A stretch of DNA of 64,000 bases from Bacteroidia bacterium. Lineage in GTDB: Bacteria; Bacteroidota; Bacteroidia; Cytophagales; Cyclobacteriaceae. Each line of letters begins with the position of its first letter. Position 1 is the first letter of the stretch. The DNA is taken from positions 1-64,000 of the forward strand of contig JAUHYU010000003.1 of assembly GCA_030426345.1 (NCBI GenBank), given 5' to 3'. A program made the translations under genes and the position numbers. The notes below the pieces were generated by a model. The model saw only the letters and a program-made list of their open reading frames with translations. It was not told the origin of the DNA and did not search any database. Positions 34,454-45,464 of this stretch are shown one piece after another.

Positions 34454-35506
34454 TTACCCACTCAAATGCCCAGCCAGGTCTTTTAAAAATTTGATCAAGG
34501 GAGCATACTCTTTCCCGAATTCATGGTTTTTTTTGGCTATTTTGGCCATGATGTTCATGTGATGGATAATATTCCGATAGGCTTGAACCAGCTTGTAATC
34601 GGGATCGTAAATGTGGGCGATCTCGGAGCTCACACCGTTCAGTTCCAATATTTTTATATTTGTTCCTGTATATAAATCCTCGAGCGTCTCAACTTTCAGG
34701 TCGAAGCGACCATAATAAAACCCTTGAATTTCTGAGGCAATTTTATCAATTACAAGGTTTAGGTTAGGATTGATCAGGTGGTTTGCATTATAAAAGGTCG
34801 TTCCTCGGCAATGGTTTCCAATGGGTTCCAGATGCTTTTTTTCTCCTTTTGGCACTACGACATCCAATTCTCCCTTGAACTTTTCCATAAGATAGTCCAA
34901 ACGACCCTGTGCACGAATTTCGTTCAGTATGAGATCCTCAAGCTTTGAAAAGCCATCGCCTATCACGGTTAGAAATCCTTTTTGAGTCACAGAAGTTACT
35001 TGGCCACCTTCCGCACCCGGCATGCGATAATACATGATGCCCAATTCCAATTCGGAATCAATATATTCCTGAACGATGAAGGCTTGCTTTCTGTAGGTCA
35101 AATAATTGTGCAAAGCCGACTCGTCTTTGATCAATTCCACATGTTTGCCGCGCTCGCCCACATCAGGCTTAATGATAAATGGGAACTCAACAGCGTTTTG
35201 GGAAATATATTCTAAAACTTTGAAGACAGGTGTCGAGTGCCCGAAGTAAAGGGATTTGGGTTTAAAAGCCTCTGGAATCCATGAAAGCACTTTAGATTTA
35301 GATTCGCCGATGACTCCCCCATATTTCATAGCTGGGTTGGTCGTGGAGAAATACATGAACGAGCGGGCGCGAAAAGCCAGGTAAAGTCCATAAAAATAGA
35401 TGGGAAAATAAAACAGCCAGAAAGGCCAATACTCAAAATGGGTTACCCTAACAAAAAAATAGGACAGTTTTTTCCTGAAGCTCAATCGCATCTCCAAATA
35501 AAACAA
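34454..35506 (-). CDS. ATP-grasp protein with N-terminal membrane segment
   Basis: 350 residues. A hydrophobic stretch near residues 25-45 (FWLFYFPIYFYGLYLAF) suggests a membrane anchor. The ATP-grasp core follows: FIIKPDVGERGKHVELI with the ATP-binding Lys and glycine loop, FIVQEYID, YGRFDLKV and ILELNGVSSE with metal ligands Glu and Asn. This is the D-alanine-D-alanine-ligase-like group, which forms an amide or ester bond through an acyl phosphate. The substrate is unknown. A membrane-anchored ATP-grasp enzyme acting on a lipid or envelope precursor is an inference from the hydrophobic N-terminus. Confidence 0.85.
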   Translation of the reverse strand: MFYLEMRLSFRKKLSYFFVRVTHFEYWPFWLFYFPIYFYGLYLAFRARSFMYFSTTNPAMKYGGVIGESKSKVLSWIPEAFKPKSLYFGHSTPVFKVLEYISQNAVEFPFIIKPDVGERGKHVELIKDESALHNYLTYRKQAFIVQEYIDSELELGIMYYRMPGAEGGQVTSVTQKGFLTVIGDGFSKLEDLILNEIRAQGRLDYLMEKFKGELDVVVPKGEKKHLEPIGNHCRGTTFYNANHLINPNLNLVIDKIASEIQGFYYGRFDLKVETLEDLYTGTNIKILELNGVSSEIAHIYDPDYKLVQAYRNIIHHMNIMAKIAKKNHEFGKEYAPLIKFLKDLAGHLSG

Positions 35507-35559
35507 AAATGTCGTTTACATCCATGTCGGAATTGTAACGAGATGATTGTGCTCAAATA

Positions 35560-36489
35560 TTATTTGTAATCACTCTCGACAATTTTCTTTATTCCGGTCA
35601 AGTAGGGAGTTGACTCGAAATCAAATCGCTGCTCGAATTTGCTGCTGTCAAAAACATAATCTTGTTCGTACTGGTACAACATTTCGATCATCTCTTTCAT
35701 GATCGGCATGAACCACCCCATAATTTTTACGATGAATTTGGACGCAACCCTATAATCGGGTTTTACTCCCATTTCTTTGGAAATGGCTACGATCCATTCT
35801 TTGCCGGTAAAAGGATCTGAAGCCGTGGGCAAGTGCCAAACCTGATTATAGGCATCTTCGGTATTTCCCAAAAGAGCAGTTGCTTTTCCGGCATCCGGGG
35901 TGTAAGTAAAGGAGTGTTTACAATTAACATTGCCCATCCAGTTGGCTTTTTTTCCAGTGCTCAGTGGTTTGAATACCATCTCCGTAAGCATGCTTGTTCC
36001 CTTAACGTTGGGGCCATAAAAATCAGCAGAGCGGGCGATCAGGGCGGTTAGTTTACCTTCGCGGGTTTTCTCCAAGATCATCTCCACAACTTCATTTCTG
36101 ACCTTGCCTTTCTTACTTGGAGGATTTATCGGCGTTTCCTCAGTCATGCGATTTAGGCAGCTTGCATCATACATATAGATATTGTCAAAAAACACTAGCT
36201 TGCTATTATTCTTGATGCACGCATTCACTACATTTTCCATGAGTATTGGCCAGTTTTCTTCCCACACCTTTAGGCTGTATGGCAGTCCTACGGTGAGATA
36301 AACCACCTCAGATCCATGGACGGCCTTTTGCACATCAGCAGATTTCAACAGATCTGCCGGCATCAATTCATCTGTAGGATTTACCTTTTCTGGATTGCGG
36401 CTAACCAGCCTGATTTCATTGGTGAAGTTTCGTAGAGCCTTAGCCAACTCAACGCCTATCGCTCCTCCGGAGCCTAAAATGGTTTGCAT
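35560..36489 (-). CDS. NAD-dependent epimerase/dehydratase-like protein (extended SDR)
   Basis: 309 residues beginning with the Rossmann loop MQTILGSGGAIGVELAKAL. The extended-SDR pattern continues with DLLKSADVQKAV, VYLTVGLPY and VFFDNIYMYD. The catalytic YxxxK is not evident (NEVVEMILEK occupies that region), so it may be an atypical, NmrA-like or regulatory SDR. The C-terminal domain includes WHLPTASDPFTGKEW. The function is unknown. It is distinct from the plus-strand epimerase-like gene at 36980. Confidence 0.82.
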   Translation of the reverse strand: MQTILGSGGAIGVELAKALRNFTNEIRLVSRNPEKVNPTDELMPADLLKSADVQKAVHGSEVVYLTVGLPYSLKVWEENWPILMENVVNACIKNNSKLVFFDNIYMYDASCLNRMTEETPINPPSKKGKVRNEVVEMILEKTREGKLTALIARSADFYGPNVKGTSMLTEMVFKPLSTGKKANWMGNVNCKHSFTYTPDAGKATALLGNTEDAYNQVWHLPTASDPFTGKEWIVAISKEMGVKPDYRVASKFIVKIMGWFMPIMKEMIEMLYQYEQDYVFDSSKFEQRFDFESTPYLTGIKKIVESDYK

Positions 36490-36523
36490 AGTTTTGTTGG
36501 ATAGGGTATTTTGGTTTTAAAAA

Positions 36524-36835
36524 TTATAGCAAAAGAATCAAGAGAAGGATGACGATTATAATGGCACCAACGGAGAGGTAAACTCCCTTACTGTTCGTTT
36601 TTAGCGTCTTTTTCGTTTCACGCACTTCTTTTCTAAGCTCCTTTTTTTCGGCAGAAGTGAGTTCCGACATATCCATATTTTTGATTTCTTCCAATCTCTG
36701 AAGCAATACTTGGGCCTCGAGTGCTTCAGCATTTTTGGTAGATTCTGGATTGTTATCTCCTTCAGCCCTTAATTGGACGGGAACAGTGCTTAGCAATAGG
36801 AATGCTGATAAAATGATTGCAGTTAATTTTTTCAT
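36524..36835 (-). CDS. small exported protein with a C-terminal membrane anchor
   Basis: 103 residues. It has a signal peptide (MKKLTAIILSAFLLLSTVPVQLRA), a charged helical middle with coiled-coil character (residues ~37-80), and a C-terminal hydrophobic helix ending IIIVILLLILLL. The layout matches small Bacteroidota membrane proteins without known function. A TAnnTTTG element lies 37 bases upstream, so it probably has its own promoter. Confidence 0.75.
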   Translation of the reverse strand: MKKLTAIILSAFLLLSTVPVQLRAEGDNNPESTKNAEALEAQVLLQRLEEIKNMDMSELTSAEKKELRKEVRETKKTLKTNSKGVYLSVGAIIIVILLLILLL

Positions 36836-36871
36836 AATAAATAATTTTTATATTAAAATAATTTTCTATCT

Positions 36872-36879
36872 CAAATATA
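36872..36879 (-). promoter_or_regulatory. candidate -7 element (TATATTTG) of the small membrane-protein gene
   Basis: The minus strand reads TATATTTG, 37 bases before the start at 36835. No -33 element is evident. Confidence 0.45.
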
Positions 36880-36979
36880 ACATTTATGAAATAATTATTG
36901 CTATCGTAGCCCATAGGTATACCGAGCAAGTATTGATTAGAAGCACATACTCTTTAGTCAAATTGAATCAACCCACAAA

Positions 36980-37927
36980 ATGAAAATAGTCATAATCGGA
37001 GGTACAGGGCACGTTGGCACATACATGATACCCATGCTGGTAGCTGCCGGCCATGAGGTAGTTGTGGTGAGTCGACAACAAAGCAAACCTTACCAGGTAG
37101 ACGATGCGTGGAGTGACGTGCGGCAAGTTACTATCGACAGGGCACAAGCTGAAATGGCAAACAATTTTGGGCCTCAGATCGCAGCCCTCGATCCCGAAGT
37201 GGTGATTGATATGATTTGTTTTACACCAGAGAGTGCCAAGCATATTGTGGAGGCACTTCATGGAAAAGTAAGGCATTTTTTGCATTGCGGCACGACTTGG
37301 GTGCATGGACATAGCAGCCTTGTGCCAACAATAGAATCGCAGCCCCGCTATCCGTTTGATGATTATGGTATCCAAAAAGCGGCTATAGAGGCATATTTAC
37401 TTTCGCAAAATCAAGATCATGATTTTCCTGTTTCTATACTGCATCCAGGGCATATCGTTGGGCCGGGATGGGTTCCGGTCAATCCTGCTGCGAACTTTAA
37501 CATCGAAGTGTATAAAAAACTATCCATGGGTTTGGAAGTACTTTTGCCGAACCTAGGCATGGAAACCTTGCACCATGTGCATGCCTCAGATGTGGCGCAG
37601 GCTTTTGTGCGTGCTATCCAGAATTTTGACAATTCGGTAGGTAAAAATTTCCATATCGTTTCGCCTCAAGCCATCACCCTCAGAGGGTATGCCGAGGCAA
37701 TGGCAGATTGGTTTGGCAAAGAGACCAATTTGGGTTTTTTACCTTGGCAGGATTGGAAATTAACTGTAAGTGAAGGAGATGCCGAGGCGACTTGGGACCA
37801 TATCGCACATAGCCCGAACTGTAGTATCGAGAAAGCAAAACGGCTTCTGGGTTATGATCCCAAATATGGATCTTTGGAGGCAATCAAGGAGTCAGTGACA
37901 TGGCTTAGAGACAATGGCCGATTCTAG
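36980..37927 (+). CDS. NAD-dependent epimerase/dehydratase family protein
   Basis: A 315-residue extended SDR. The N-terminal nucleotide loop is IIGGTGHVGTYMIPML (residues ~4-19). YGIQKAAIEAYL contains the catalytic Tyr and Lys (YxxxK), and ILHPGHIVGPGWVPVNP follows. The C-terminal domain includes GYAEAMADWFG and LLGYDPKYGSLEAI, typical of sugar-nucleotide or small-molecule epimerase/reductases. The substrate is unknown. It converges with the MscS-like gene, the two stops being 3 bases apart. Confidence 0.9.
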   Translation: MKIVIIGGTGHVGTYMIPMLVAAGHEVVVVSRQQSKPYQVDDAWSDVRQVTIDRAQAEMANNFGPQIAALDPEVVIDMICFTPESAKHIVEALHGKVRHFLHCGTTWVHGHSSLVPTIESQPRYPFDDYGIQKAAIEAYLLSQNQDHDFPVSILHPGHIVGPGWVPVNPAANFNIEVYKKLSMGLEVLLPNLGMETLHHVHASDVAQAFVRAIQNFDNSVGKNFHIVSPQAITLRGYAEAMADWFGKETNLGFLPWQDWKLTVSEGDAEATWDHIAHSPNCSIEKAKRLLGYDPKYGSLEAIKESVTWLRDNGRF

Positions 37928-37930
37928 TAT

Positions 37931-38650
37931 CTAGCTGCTTATCGTTTTACTCGTGGGAAACTCTTTTTGGATCAATTCTTTCAATCTCTTATTTCCATTA
38001 GCTCCAACTGTTACGCAGGAAATTTCATAACAGACCAAGTCATTTTCCATCTCCGTCACATTGATCACTGGCGGAGATTTGTATGAACTCCATGGAGAAT
38101 TTACGACCAGTTCCATTATTTTTTGGATTGTATCGGTACTCTTGAGTTTGGAACTTAGTACAATTTTAATTGATTTTTCTCCAACGCCTTTTTCACGGAA
38201 ATTGATTTCTATGGACTTTTGATCTATTTGGCTGTATGGTATTTTGAAGTCGCTTCCATTTTCAGATTTCACTTCCATCAGTAGCAACCCCATTTTTTTG
38301 ATGGTGCCATTGGCTTGTGCACACCTAATATTTTGACCAGATGAAAGTAAGAATCGTGATTTGATTTGTATGCCGGAGATATAATCTTTAATAAAAAACC
38401 ATGAGATCAAGACAAACCCTAGAGTGACCGTAAGGAAATTGACATACAGGTGAAATCTCGTATTACTGACTAGGTTATTAGAAACCCAAATAATCACCAC
38501 TGCCCAGACAATCAATTCTAAAACCGGGAAATATCTATGGATAAATGATAGTTTTTCGGACTTTATTTTGACATCCTGAAGGATTTTTCTTAGCAGAAAA
38601 TTGGCTGCTAACAGCAGAAAAAACAATATGATCAACATTGACAGACTCAC
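37931..38650 (-). CDS. MscS-like small mechanosensitive-channel-type protein
   Basis: 239 residues. Three hydrophobic segments lie at ~3-22, ~42-60 and ~70-92. The last leads into IKDYISGIQIKSR, corresponding to the pore-lining TM3 and the start of the beta domain. GTIKKMGLLLMEVKSENGSDFKIPYSQI matches the MscS beta-domain signature (GxVxxIxLxxTxI...IPNS). MscS proteins open under membrane tension to release solutes on hypo-osmotic shock. Its ATG overlaps the stop of the giant transporter/ATPase gene by 4 bases, so the two are made together. This suggests a joint role in ion or volume homeostasis. Confidence 0.8.
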   Translation of the reverse strand: MSLSMLIILFFLLLAANFLLRKILQDVKIKSEKLSFIHRYFPVLELIVWAVVIIWVSNNLVSNTRFHLYVNFLTVTLGFVLISWFFIKDYISGIQIKSRFLLSSGQNIRCAQANGTIKKMGLLLMEVKSENGSDFKIPYSQIDQKSIEINFREKGVGEKSIKIVLSSKLKSTDTIQKIMELVVNSPWSSYKSPPVINVTEMENDLVCYEISCVTVGANGNKRLKELIQKEFPTSKTISS

Positions 38651-41600
38651 AGCAATTTCTTTTGTTTCAACATTTTTACAACAACTGGCTCCACATAGGG
38701 ATTGACGACATACACCCCTTCAGATTTTTCACTTACCAGCCCATTGAGCCGCAATGGTCTGATAGATTCTTCCATTTCATATTCTTTTGTGTCGAACACG
38801 CGGGCAAGCTTCTGTAAATCCATGCGTTTGTGCATGGCGATTTGCTGTAATATGATCACGTCTGCTTCATCGATATCATCAAGAATTTCCAAGTCAGGCA
38901 TCGAAGGATAATTGATAAACAGTTGCTCATTTTTGTACTGGCGAATGCTGCTCAGCCATGTATTTAGAGTCACACCCGGATTCCCTTTGGTAAAATCAAA
39001 GTAACTGGAAAAGAGTTTTGCCATTTTTAGTTGAGACATGTTTTCCTCTGCGCGGTTTTCCAATACGAAACTCAAGCCGCTGGATTTGTGCCTCTTCATG
39101 ATCAGGGTCTTGAGATTTTCAGAATCGAATGGTTGGCACTGGATTACACCTATCAGGTGATCCTGCAACTGAATGATGTTGTTTACCAACTCATAGGCAA
39201 ATAGATTCATGTTGATGACAAAGAGATATGACTTGCTGTACTGATCAATGTCACTAAGAATCTCTCTGATTAATTCCAAGCCGTTGGGTGATCTTTCCCA
39301 CCATAGTTCCATGTCATGAAATACAATAACACTTCCGAAAGGTAGGGTATTGAAAATTTCCGATTTATTTCTTGGTATCTCCGTAGCCTTGCCAAGCTCA
39401 TGTTCAAAATCTTGTAAATCAACAGATCCTTCCACCGGCGGGAATACATGGAAAATCTGGTCATTTTTAAACTGTTTTTTGAGTACATACTGACAAAGGG
39501 TAGTCTTACCGCAGTTACGCTCACCAGTCACCAATATTCCACCTTTAATACCAGACTTGTAGCGGGCAATGGCTTTGTTGAATATTTCCTGTTCCCGCTT
39601 CATGTCTACCCAAAATTCTTCGGAGATATTCGATCTGCCACTAAATAGGCTTTTATAATAGTGGGGAAGGCCGTTCATCACTTTGGAATTGGGGGTCATG
39701 TGCTCTACAATATCGAGGATTTTTTCATTCCGAGATTTTGAACTTTCTGTTTCGATCAGTCGCTTGGCTAGCAGCACACCCTCACTTTTGGTGTACCAGA
39801 TACGGGCCATTTGTTTCATGATAGAAGTATTCAGCGCCTTCGTACGGTAGCCGAGAATATCCCTGATGCGCCTGCCCTGATAACCACGAATTTGAGTAGT
39901 GAATGCCTTCGCACTTTCAATTATTTTATAAGATGCCAGCGGCTCCAATGCTTCGTCAAGGGCGTTTTCAAATTGTTGTCGTATAGCAAGGTAGAGCGCT
40001 TCAATTTCTTCTGTTTTTTCATCCAAAAGATCCAGAAGATCTTTGATGATCGTGTCTTTGTTTCGCTCGCCGAGTTCAGCTCCCTCATCCAAATTGTCAA
40101 TACTAAATCTGGTGAGGTTCATTTGGTCATTGATTTCGTGTATGAGCCTGGCCACGGCTTCCTCTGTTTTGTCAAGCCGATCCATAATTTGCCCAACAAA
40201 GCGGGATTCGAAAAAATGCCTGGTAATTTTAGAGATTGGTACTAATACGGGTTCCAAATTGCCTTTGTTGGAATCATCTTCTCTTGGTAAAGCCATTTCC
40301 TTTGGCAGTACGTCAATGAGCTTCATTATTTCCATATTCAGGATTTTGAATTCCTGAAATACCCTCATGCTTATAACTCCAGATACTTCTACTTTGATTT
40401 CACGCAGTTTTTCTGGAGTTGCTTCATTATCTTCAATTTTAGTTTTCAGTTTGCGAATGTCCCGTGTCATTTTTTGATGGAAATTCACCTGAATATCGGA
40501 GATATAGTCATCCACTAGTTTCAGTGTTCGGCTTCTGAATGCCGTCATGATCACATCAGCATCAAGTTTGGTATAGTATAATATTGCCTTGTCAAACCAC
40601 TGCTCCGGGAATGCTAAAATATGTTTTCTAGCCTTTCCGATCACCTTGGAAACCATTCGGTTTTGCCTGGCAATTTTATTCACATGAATCTCCTCCAAGT
40701 CATACCCTAGGCGAATGATTTCCTTTCGATAAGAAGAAAGCAGGCTTTGCATAATCTTGGTCTGCTCCTGAATGATCGTGTGTTCTATCTGCTGCACCTC
40801 GAGGAGCAATTTGGTTTTTGCCTGTTCTATTTGTAGCGTGGTCAATTCTTCATTGATATACTTCAACCCTGACTGATCGATATATTCATCTATGGCGTTG
40901 ATTTGGGTTTTTAGGGAGTGAATGAATTTATAAGACCATATTTCGAAATTTGATAGCGTCTGATGTAATACAATGGTCTGGCGGTTTTTGATATAATGCT
41001 CTGCGAGATCCCTATAGCGTGCCTTCACCGGTATGGTCTTTTTTGCAAAAAGATGCATGGATTTTTTGCGTATTTTGTACCATTTCATACCAATGGAATC
41101 CTGCTTCTGCAACTGGAAACTCAACTTGTGGTGCTCTATTCGGTAGCTATTGCTGATTGAAGCTACCTTTTCATTGATTTCGTTAAGGTACCATTGAATG
41201 CCTTTTTCTGTGAGGTGTTTTAATTCATTGAATTTGTAGGCACGTTTTTTTTCAAACAGACTGGTGACTTTATAGTAAAATTCATTTTTGATTTTGAAGA
41301 AAGCCTTGTTCCTTCTGTATTGGTCGCTTACTTCGTTGGCCTTTATAAAATTTTGCGTAGTGGTATCTATCGTGTCATTTAAATTTTGTATCCAATCATT
41401 TGATTCCAGCAAATGTGGTAAGAAAGTCTTGTCAAAAAATTTATTCACCAATTCACTCATTTCAGCATCCAGACGGCTGATCTCTTCTGTAATGATCGGG
41501 AATAGAAATTGTGGAAATGGTTCAAGTTCTATTCTTTCATCTTTAATGATTTCGGTGGATCGGTCATTCAGTTCGAGGTCATATTCTTCAAATTGATTAG

Positions 41601-43734
41601 AAGCATTTATGAGCAAAGTGGAACCTAATCGGGGCAATAGTTTGTTTATTTCATCTACGAAAGGCCCCATTTGCTCGTATCCACGATTGGGTAATCCAAC
41701 TATGGCCAGATCGACATCCGCAGATTCACGCTCTATCAATTGGTAGGGTGATAGTTTTTCAATAGAATTATTCACGACATTGATTTCCACAGCGATGCGG
41801 TACTGATCGATGATCCGCTCAAGGGTAGTATATACCTTTTCCGTAAGCAATGTATTGTGGATCGGGACAAATAACCTAATTTTCACATCTTTCCAATGGG
41901 CTCCGCTGGAGAGATATCGGATAATACTGATCGCAAATGCCAAATTGCTGCCATAGCCACTCCACCAGAAGTCAATGCTGCTATGGTTGCCAAACTCACG
42001 TTCTGTATTAATATTTAGAAAGATGGAATTTAGGCGGCTTTTGTTGAAACTACTGACCAATTGCCCAAAATCTTCTAAACGTTTATCATTTTTAGTCCAC
42101 CCCATCAAGATGGTATTAGGCTTGATGCCCGAAAATCCATAAACTCGGGAGATTTCTTCTATTCCTTGATAAATATCTTTGGCACCATATTGAAATGAAA
42201 AGAATCGCCGGGCATCTTTTTCTTCCTCTTCTTTTTCTACGGCTGTCTCATTTTTCAGAATAGACTGTTGGCCTGTTAAATTAAGTTCAAAGGCAGTGAG
42301 CATGCCGAGTTTACCTGAAAGATCCTTGCCAAGCTCCAGCAAATGAGGCCGGCTTAGGTTTGATCCATGAAAGAGTAAAATATTTGGTCGCCAATTTCTG
42401 TTGTGCTCGGTTTTACTGCTCAGATATTCCAGTCCTGATTTTACCAGTGAAGCCCAAACCCCGCTCCAGGTATCGCCACTTTGTAGAGTAAGTTCCTTTT
42501 TCTTTAGATAGAAAAATATCAATCCGAGGATAACCGATGCGGCAAGTGTAGCAAGAAAGTCCAATTGGATCATGACCAATAAACAGGCTATGGCTCCCAA
42601 CATGCTTACCCAAATGGGGGTTTTAAATTCCGGTCTAAAATCCGCACTAGACCATCGTTCAAACGCGCAGCTAAGGTTTAAAAACCCATAGGTAGTTATA
42701 AAAAAGATAGAAACCACCCTAGCAATAACATCTAACTCGCCAATAAGAATTCCTGCCTCAGCAATAACAAATGTTAGTAAAAGCGCATTTCTAGGCTCGT
42801 TTGACTTACCTACACCACGGGAAAATAATCTGTGAGAAATGCCATCAACTGCAGTGGCCTGCAATATTCTGGGAGCCCCCAAAATACTACCCAAAGCGGA
42901 TGAAAGTGTTGCGCCCCATATTCCTGCCACGACTAATTGCGGGACCCAAGATATTTTCAGAAGTACGTCACTGTCATTGGCAAGCATTTCTCCGTTTACA
43001 GTATAGGAAAAGAAAAATGCTAATACTATATAAAATATAAGTCCAACTATAATGGCAGAAATTGCCCCAACAGGGATGGATTTTTTTGCATTTTCGAGAT
43101 CTCCTGACATACTTACCCCTGCTTCAAACCCGGTTACTGCAGGAAAGAAAATGCCAAATAAAACCATCAATGAAACTGTTGGAGAGGGTGTACTTATCAA
43201 TGGCGCACCCGGAGCATAATCGTGATTCCCGAAGAAAATGGAAACAAGTGATAGCACTATTGCCGCCATTATAAAGTATTGTGTTTTAATGGCAAGTGAT
43301 GTACTTATGAGGGTAATTGTTGTGACTATAAATAAGACAATACTTCCAGCGATTCTAATGTTGTCTTTGGTTACCTCAAACCCCCAGTAAGATAAAAAGC
43401 TCTCCGAAAATCCTATGAGGTATAGACTGACACTGAATGAAAGGCCAACAAAGAGAGCTAAACCCAAGGTCCCCCCAATGGGCAGCCCCAGGCTTCTGGA
43501 AATCATATAGTATGTTCCTCCTGCCTTAACTTTTTTGTCAGTAGCAATCGAAGAAACGCTCAAACCTGTCGTCAACGATATGATATGTGCAACTATTATA
43601 ATCCCTATCGTGGCGATCAGCCCTGCCTGTCCCACAATCATAGGAAGCCTCAGGTACATTATCACACCTAATATGGTAAGTATGGAGGGTGTAAAAACCC
43701 CTCCGAAAGTCCCAAACTTATTTGATTTGGCCAT
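38647..43734 (-). CDS. 1695-residue fusion: SLC12-type cation-chloride cotransporter + long helical region + P-loop ATPase/winged helix
   Basis: Residues ~5-430 are an APC-superfamily transporter with cation-chloride-cotransporter (SLC12) wording: [20 protein letters not shown] at the first helix, [43 protein letters not shown] and [14 protein letters not shown]. Residues ~440-740 resemble the SLC12 cytosolic domain ([13 protein letters not shown]). Residues ~750-1390 are mostly charged alpha-helix. A P-loop domain follows, with Walker [10 protein letters not shown] at ~1404-1412 and Walker B-like [12 protein letters not shown]. The C-terminal ~80 residues look like a winged helix ([31 protein letters not shown]). 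Ordinary bacterial relatives are under about 900 residues. The frame is open throughout, with no sign of assembly fusion. It is coupled to the MscS-like gene. Confidence 0.88.
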   Translation of the reverse strand: MAKSNKFGTFGGVFTPSILTILGVIMYLRLPMIVGQAGLIATIGIIIVAHIISLTTGLSVSSIATDKKVKAGGTYYMISRSLGLPIGGTLGLALFVGLSFSVSLYLIGFSESFLSYWGFEVTKDNIRIAGSIVLFIVTTITLISTSLAIKTQYFIMAAIVLSLVSIFFGNHDYAPGAPLISTPSPTVSLMVLFGIFFPAVTGFEAGVSMSGDLENAKKSIPVGAISAIIVGLIFYIVLAFFFSYTVNGEMLANDSDVLLKISWVPQLVVAGIWGATLSSALGSILGAPRILQATAVDGISHRLFSRGVGKSNEPRNALLLTFVIAEAGILIGELDVIARVVSIFFITTYGFLNLSCAFERWSSADFRPEFKTPIWVSMLGAIACLLVMIQLDFLATLAASVILGLIFFYLKKKELTLQSGDTWSGVWASLVKSGLEYLSSKTEHNRNWRPNILLFHGSNLSRPHLLELGKDLSGKLGMLTAFELNLTGQQSILKNETAVEKEEEEKDARRFFSFQYGAKDIYQGIEEISRVYGFSGIKPNTILMGWTKNDKRLEDFGQLVSSFNKSRLNSIFLNINTEREFGNHSSIDFWWSGYGSNLAFAISIIRYLSSGAHWKDVKIRLFVPIHNTLLTEKVYTTLERIIDQYRIAVEINVVNNSIEKLSPYQLIERESADVDLAIVGLPNRGYEQMGPFVDEINKLLPRLGSTLLINASNQFEEYDLELNDRSTEIIKDERIELEPFPQFLFPIITEEISRLDAEMSELVNKFFDKTFLPHLLESNDWIQNLNDTIDTTTQNFIKANEVSDQYRRNKAFFKIKNEFYYKVTSLFEKKRAYKFNELKHLTEKGIQWYLNEINEKVASISNSYRIEHHKLSFQLQKQDSIGMKWYKIRKKSMHLFAKKTIPVKARYRDLAEHYIKNRQTIVLHQTLSNFEIWSYKFIHSLKTQINAIDEYIDQSGLKYINEELTTLQIEQAKTKLLLEVQQIEHTIIQEQTKIMQSLLSSYRKEIIRLGYDLEEIHVNKIARQNRMVSKVIGKARKHILAFPEQWFDKAILYYTKLDADVIMTAFRSRTLKLVDDYISDIQVNFHQKMTRDIRKLKTKIEDNEATPEKLREIKVEVSGVISMRVFQEFKILNMEIMKLIDVLPKEMALPREDDSNKGNLEPVLVPISKITRHFFESRFVGQIMDRLDKTEEAVARLIHEINDQMNLTRFSIDNLDEGAELGERNKDTIIKDLLDLLDEKTEEIEALYLAIRQQFENALDEALEPLASYKIIESAKAFTTQIRGYQGRRIRDILGYRTKALNTSIMKQMARIWYTKSEGVLLAKRLIETESSKSRNEKILDIVEHMTPNSKVMNGLPHYYKSLFSGRSNISEEFWVDMKREQEIFNKAIARYKSGIKGGILVTGERNCGKTTLCQYVLKKQFKNDQIFHVFPPVEGSVDLQDFEHELGKATEIPRNKSEIFNTLPFGSVIVFHDMELWWERSPNGLELIREILSDIDQYSKSYLFVINMNLFAYELVNNIIQLQDHLIGVIQCQPFDSENLKTLIMKRHKSSGLSFVLENRAEENMSQLKMAKLFSSYFDFTKGNPGVTLNTWLSSIRQYKNEQLFINYPSMPDLEILDDIDEADVIILQQIAMHKRMDLQKLARVFDTKEYEMEESIRPLRLNGLVSEKSEGVYVVNPYVEPVVVKMLKQKKLL

Positions 43735-44036
43735 TGAGATTGTTAATGAAGTTTGTTAGTGTTTGAATTGACAAAATACGCTAATTGCGTTGGGAAATTA
43801 TAAAAACCAACAGATACTTTGCCTATTTCCCTGTTTATATTATTATTAACAAAAATACTATATAATTAAAAGAATTAAGCTGTTAAACTGGTGAATTCAT
43901 GGAATTTATTGACATTTTGCCGACTTATTTTTCATTTATCCTCCATCCTTGTCAATTGATCACAATTACGAATACCAGTTTTTTGATTTGTAAGTCTCAT
44001 GGAAAAATGACTGTTTAGCGATCAAGTTTTTTCTAT

Positions 44037-45464
44037 ATGTCCTTTACATTAGTTGGTTTCATACTTTATTTATTGATCATCCTGATCGTAGGGTTCGTGA
44101 TGTACAAGCGCAACAAATCTCATGAGGATTTTATCCTCGGAGGAAGATCCATGAATCCATGGGTGGTAGCGTTTTCGGAACGTGCTTCTGGGGAATCCGC
44201 ATGGCTGCTCTTAGGGCTTCCAGGGTTAGGATATGCCTCTGGTTTCATTGGCATGTGGGATGCAATTGGCTGTGTGTCAGGGATTGTTTTTTATTGGCTG
44301 TTTATTGCAGAAAGGCTTAGGATACAGTCGGAGGAAACTGCTTCCATTACACTTCCTGACTTTTTTGCAGCGAAATTTAACACTTTACAAAAGCCTATTC
44401 GACTCATTGCTACCCTCATTATTATTTTCTTTTTTACCTTCTATCTCGCTGCACAGTTCAATGGTGCAGGGAAGGTTTTAAATGTGACATTTGGTATTCC
44501 AAACTTGTATGGAATATTATTAGGAACGGTTGTAATCGTCTTTTATACGATGATGGGAGGTTTTTTGGCTGTTGCTTGGACGGACTTGATACAAGGTATT
44601 ATCATGTTCGGGGCGTTAGTTATTTTGCCTGCCGTAGGACTTGTGGAAATTATGGAGCAACATGAAAACATTGGAGCTGCGCTGTCGAATGCAGGAACTG
44701 ATTTCTCAGATATAACTGGTGGAAAAACCGGATGGGCGGCCTTTGCTGTAATAGTGAGTGGGCTCAGTTGGGGGTTGGGCTACATGGGGCAACCTCATTT
44801 ATTGACCCGTTTTATGTCGATCGACAAAGCGTCGAATATCAAAATAAGCCGCCGAATTGCTTTTGTTTGGGCGATACCGGCATTTACCGGGGCGTTGCTT
44901 ATCGGAATCGTAGGGATGGTGTATTATGGCCAAGGGGCATTTGAGGATGTGGAAAATATTATGCCCCAACTCGCCAATGACCTACTACCGACCTGGCTTG
45001 CAGGAATATTTATTTCGGGTGCCATCGCCGCCATGATGTCCACTGCTGATTCGCAGTTGCTCGTAATCACTTCATCAGTCATTGAGGATATTTATCATAA
45101 AACACTAGAACATAACACGGTTTCAGAAAAGAAGCTTTTGCAGCTAAGCCGAATAATAACTATCGCAGTAGGGGCACTTGGATTTGTGATTTCCATCACT
45201 TCTCAAGATTTAGTATTTGCACTAGTTTCCTACGCTTGGGCAGGATTGGGGTCATCTTTTGGCCCTGCACTGTTGATGATTTTATGGTGGAAGAAAACTA
45301 CAGCAAGAGGTGTTCTTGCTGGAATGGTTAGTGGAACTCTTGTAACAATTATTTGGTCTGGATTCCCGGAATTCGATCAGTTTTTATCCTCCCGATTGGT
45401 GGCGTGGGTAGTGGCGTTTTTAGCTGTGACAATGGTGAGTTTGTACTGGCGGGAAAAGAAATAG
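44037..45464 (+). CDS. putP: sodium/proline symporter
   Basis: A 475-residue inner-membrane protein of the solute:sodium symporter family with about 13 membrane segments. ERASGESAWLLLGLPGLGYASG near residues 43-64 is the PutP/PanF-type signature, and GLSWGLGYMGQPHLLTRFMS and AMMSTADSQLLVITS (sodium-site serine/threonine region) are typical of PutP. It imports proline with Na+, as nutrient or osmolyte. It stands alone, diverging from the transporter/ATPase gene across a 302-base AT-rich gap in which I see only a CATGGAATTT variant (43897) and CATGGAAAAATG (44000). Confidence 0.93.
   Translation: MSFTLVGFILYLLIILIVGFVMYKRNKSHEDFILGGRSMNPWVVAFSERASGESAWLLLGLPGLGYASGFIGMWDAIGCVSGIVFYWLFIAERLRIQSEETASITLPDFFAAKFNTLQKPIRLIATLIIIFFFTFYLAAQFNGAGKVLNVTFGIPNLYGILLGTVVIVFYTMMGGFLAVAWTDLIQGIIMFGALVILPAVGLVEIMEQHENIGAALSNAGTDFSDITGGKTGWAAFAVIVSGLSWGLGYMGQPHLLTRFMSIDKASNIKISRRIAFVWAIPAFTGALLIGIVGMVYYGQGAFEDVENIMPQLANDLLPTWLAGIFISGAIAAMMSTADSQLLVITSSVIEDIYHKTLEHNTVSEKKLLQLSRIITIAVGALGFVISITSQDLVFALVSYAWAGLGSSFGPALLMILWWKKTTARGVLAGMVSGTLVTIIWSGFPEFDQFLSSRLVAWVVAFLAVTMVSLYWREKK

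Noticed and set aside
43735-44036. Regulatory RNA in the 302-base gap between the transporter fusion and putP
   Set aside because: The sequence is AT-rich without stable hairpins or a recognisable riboswitch core.
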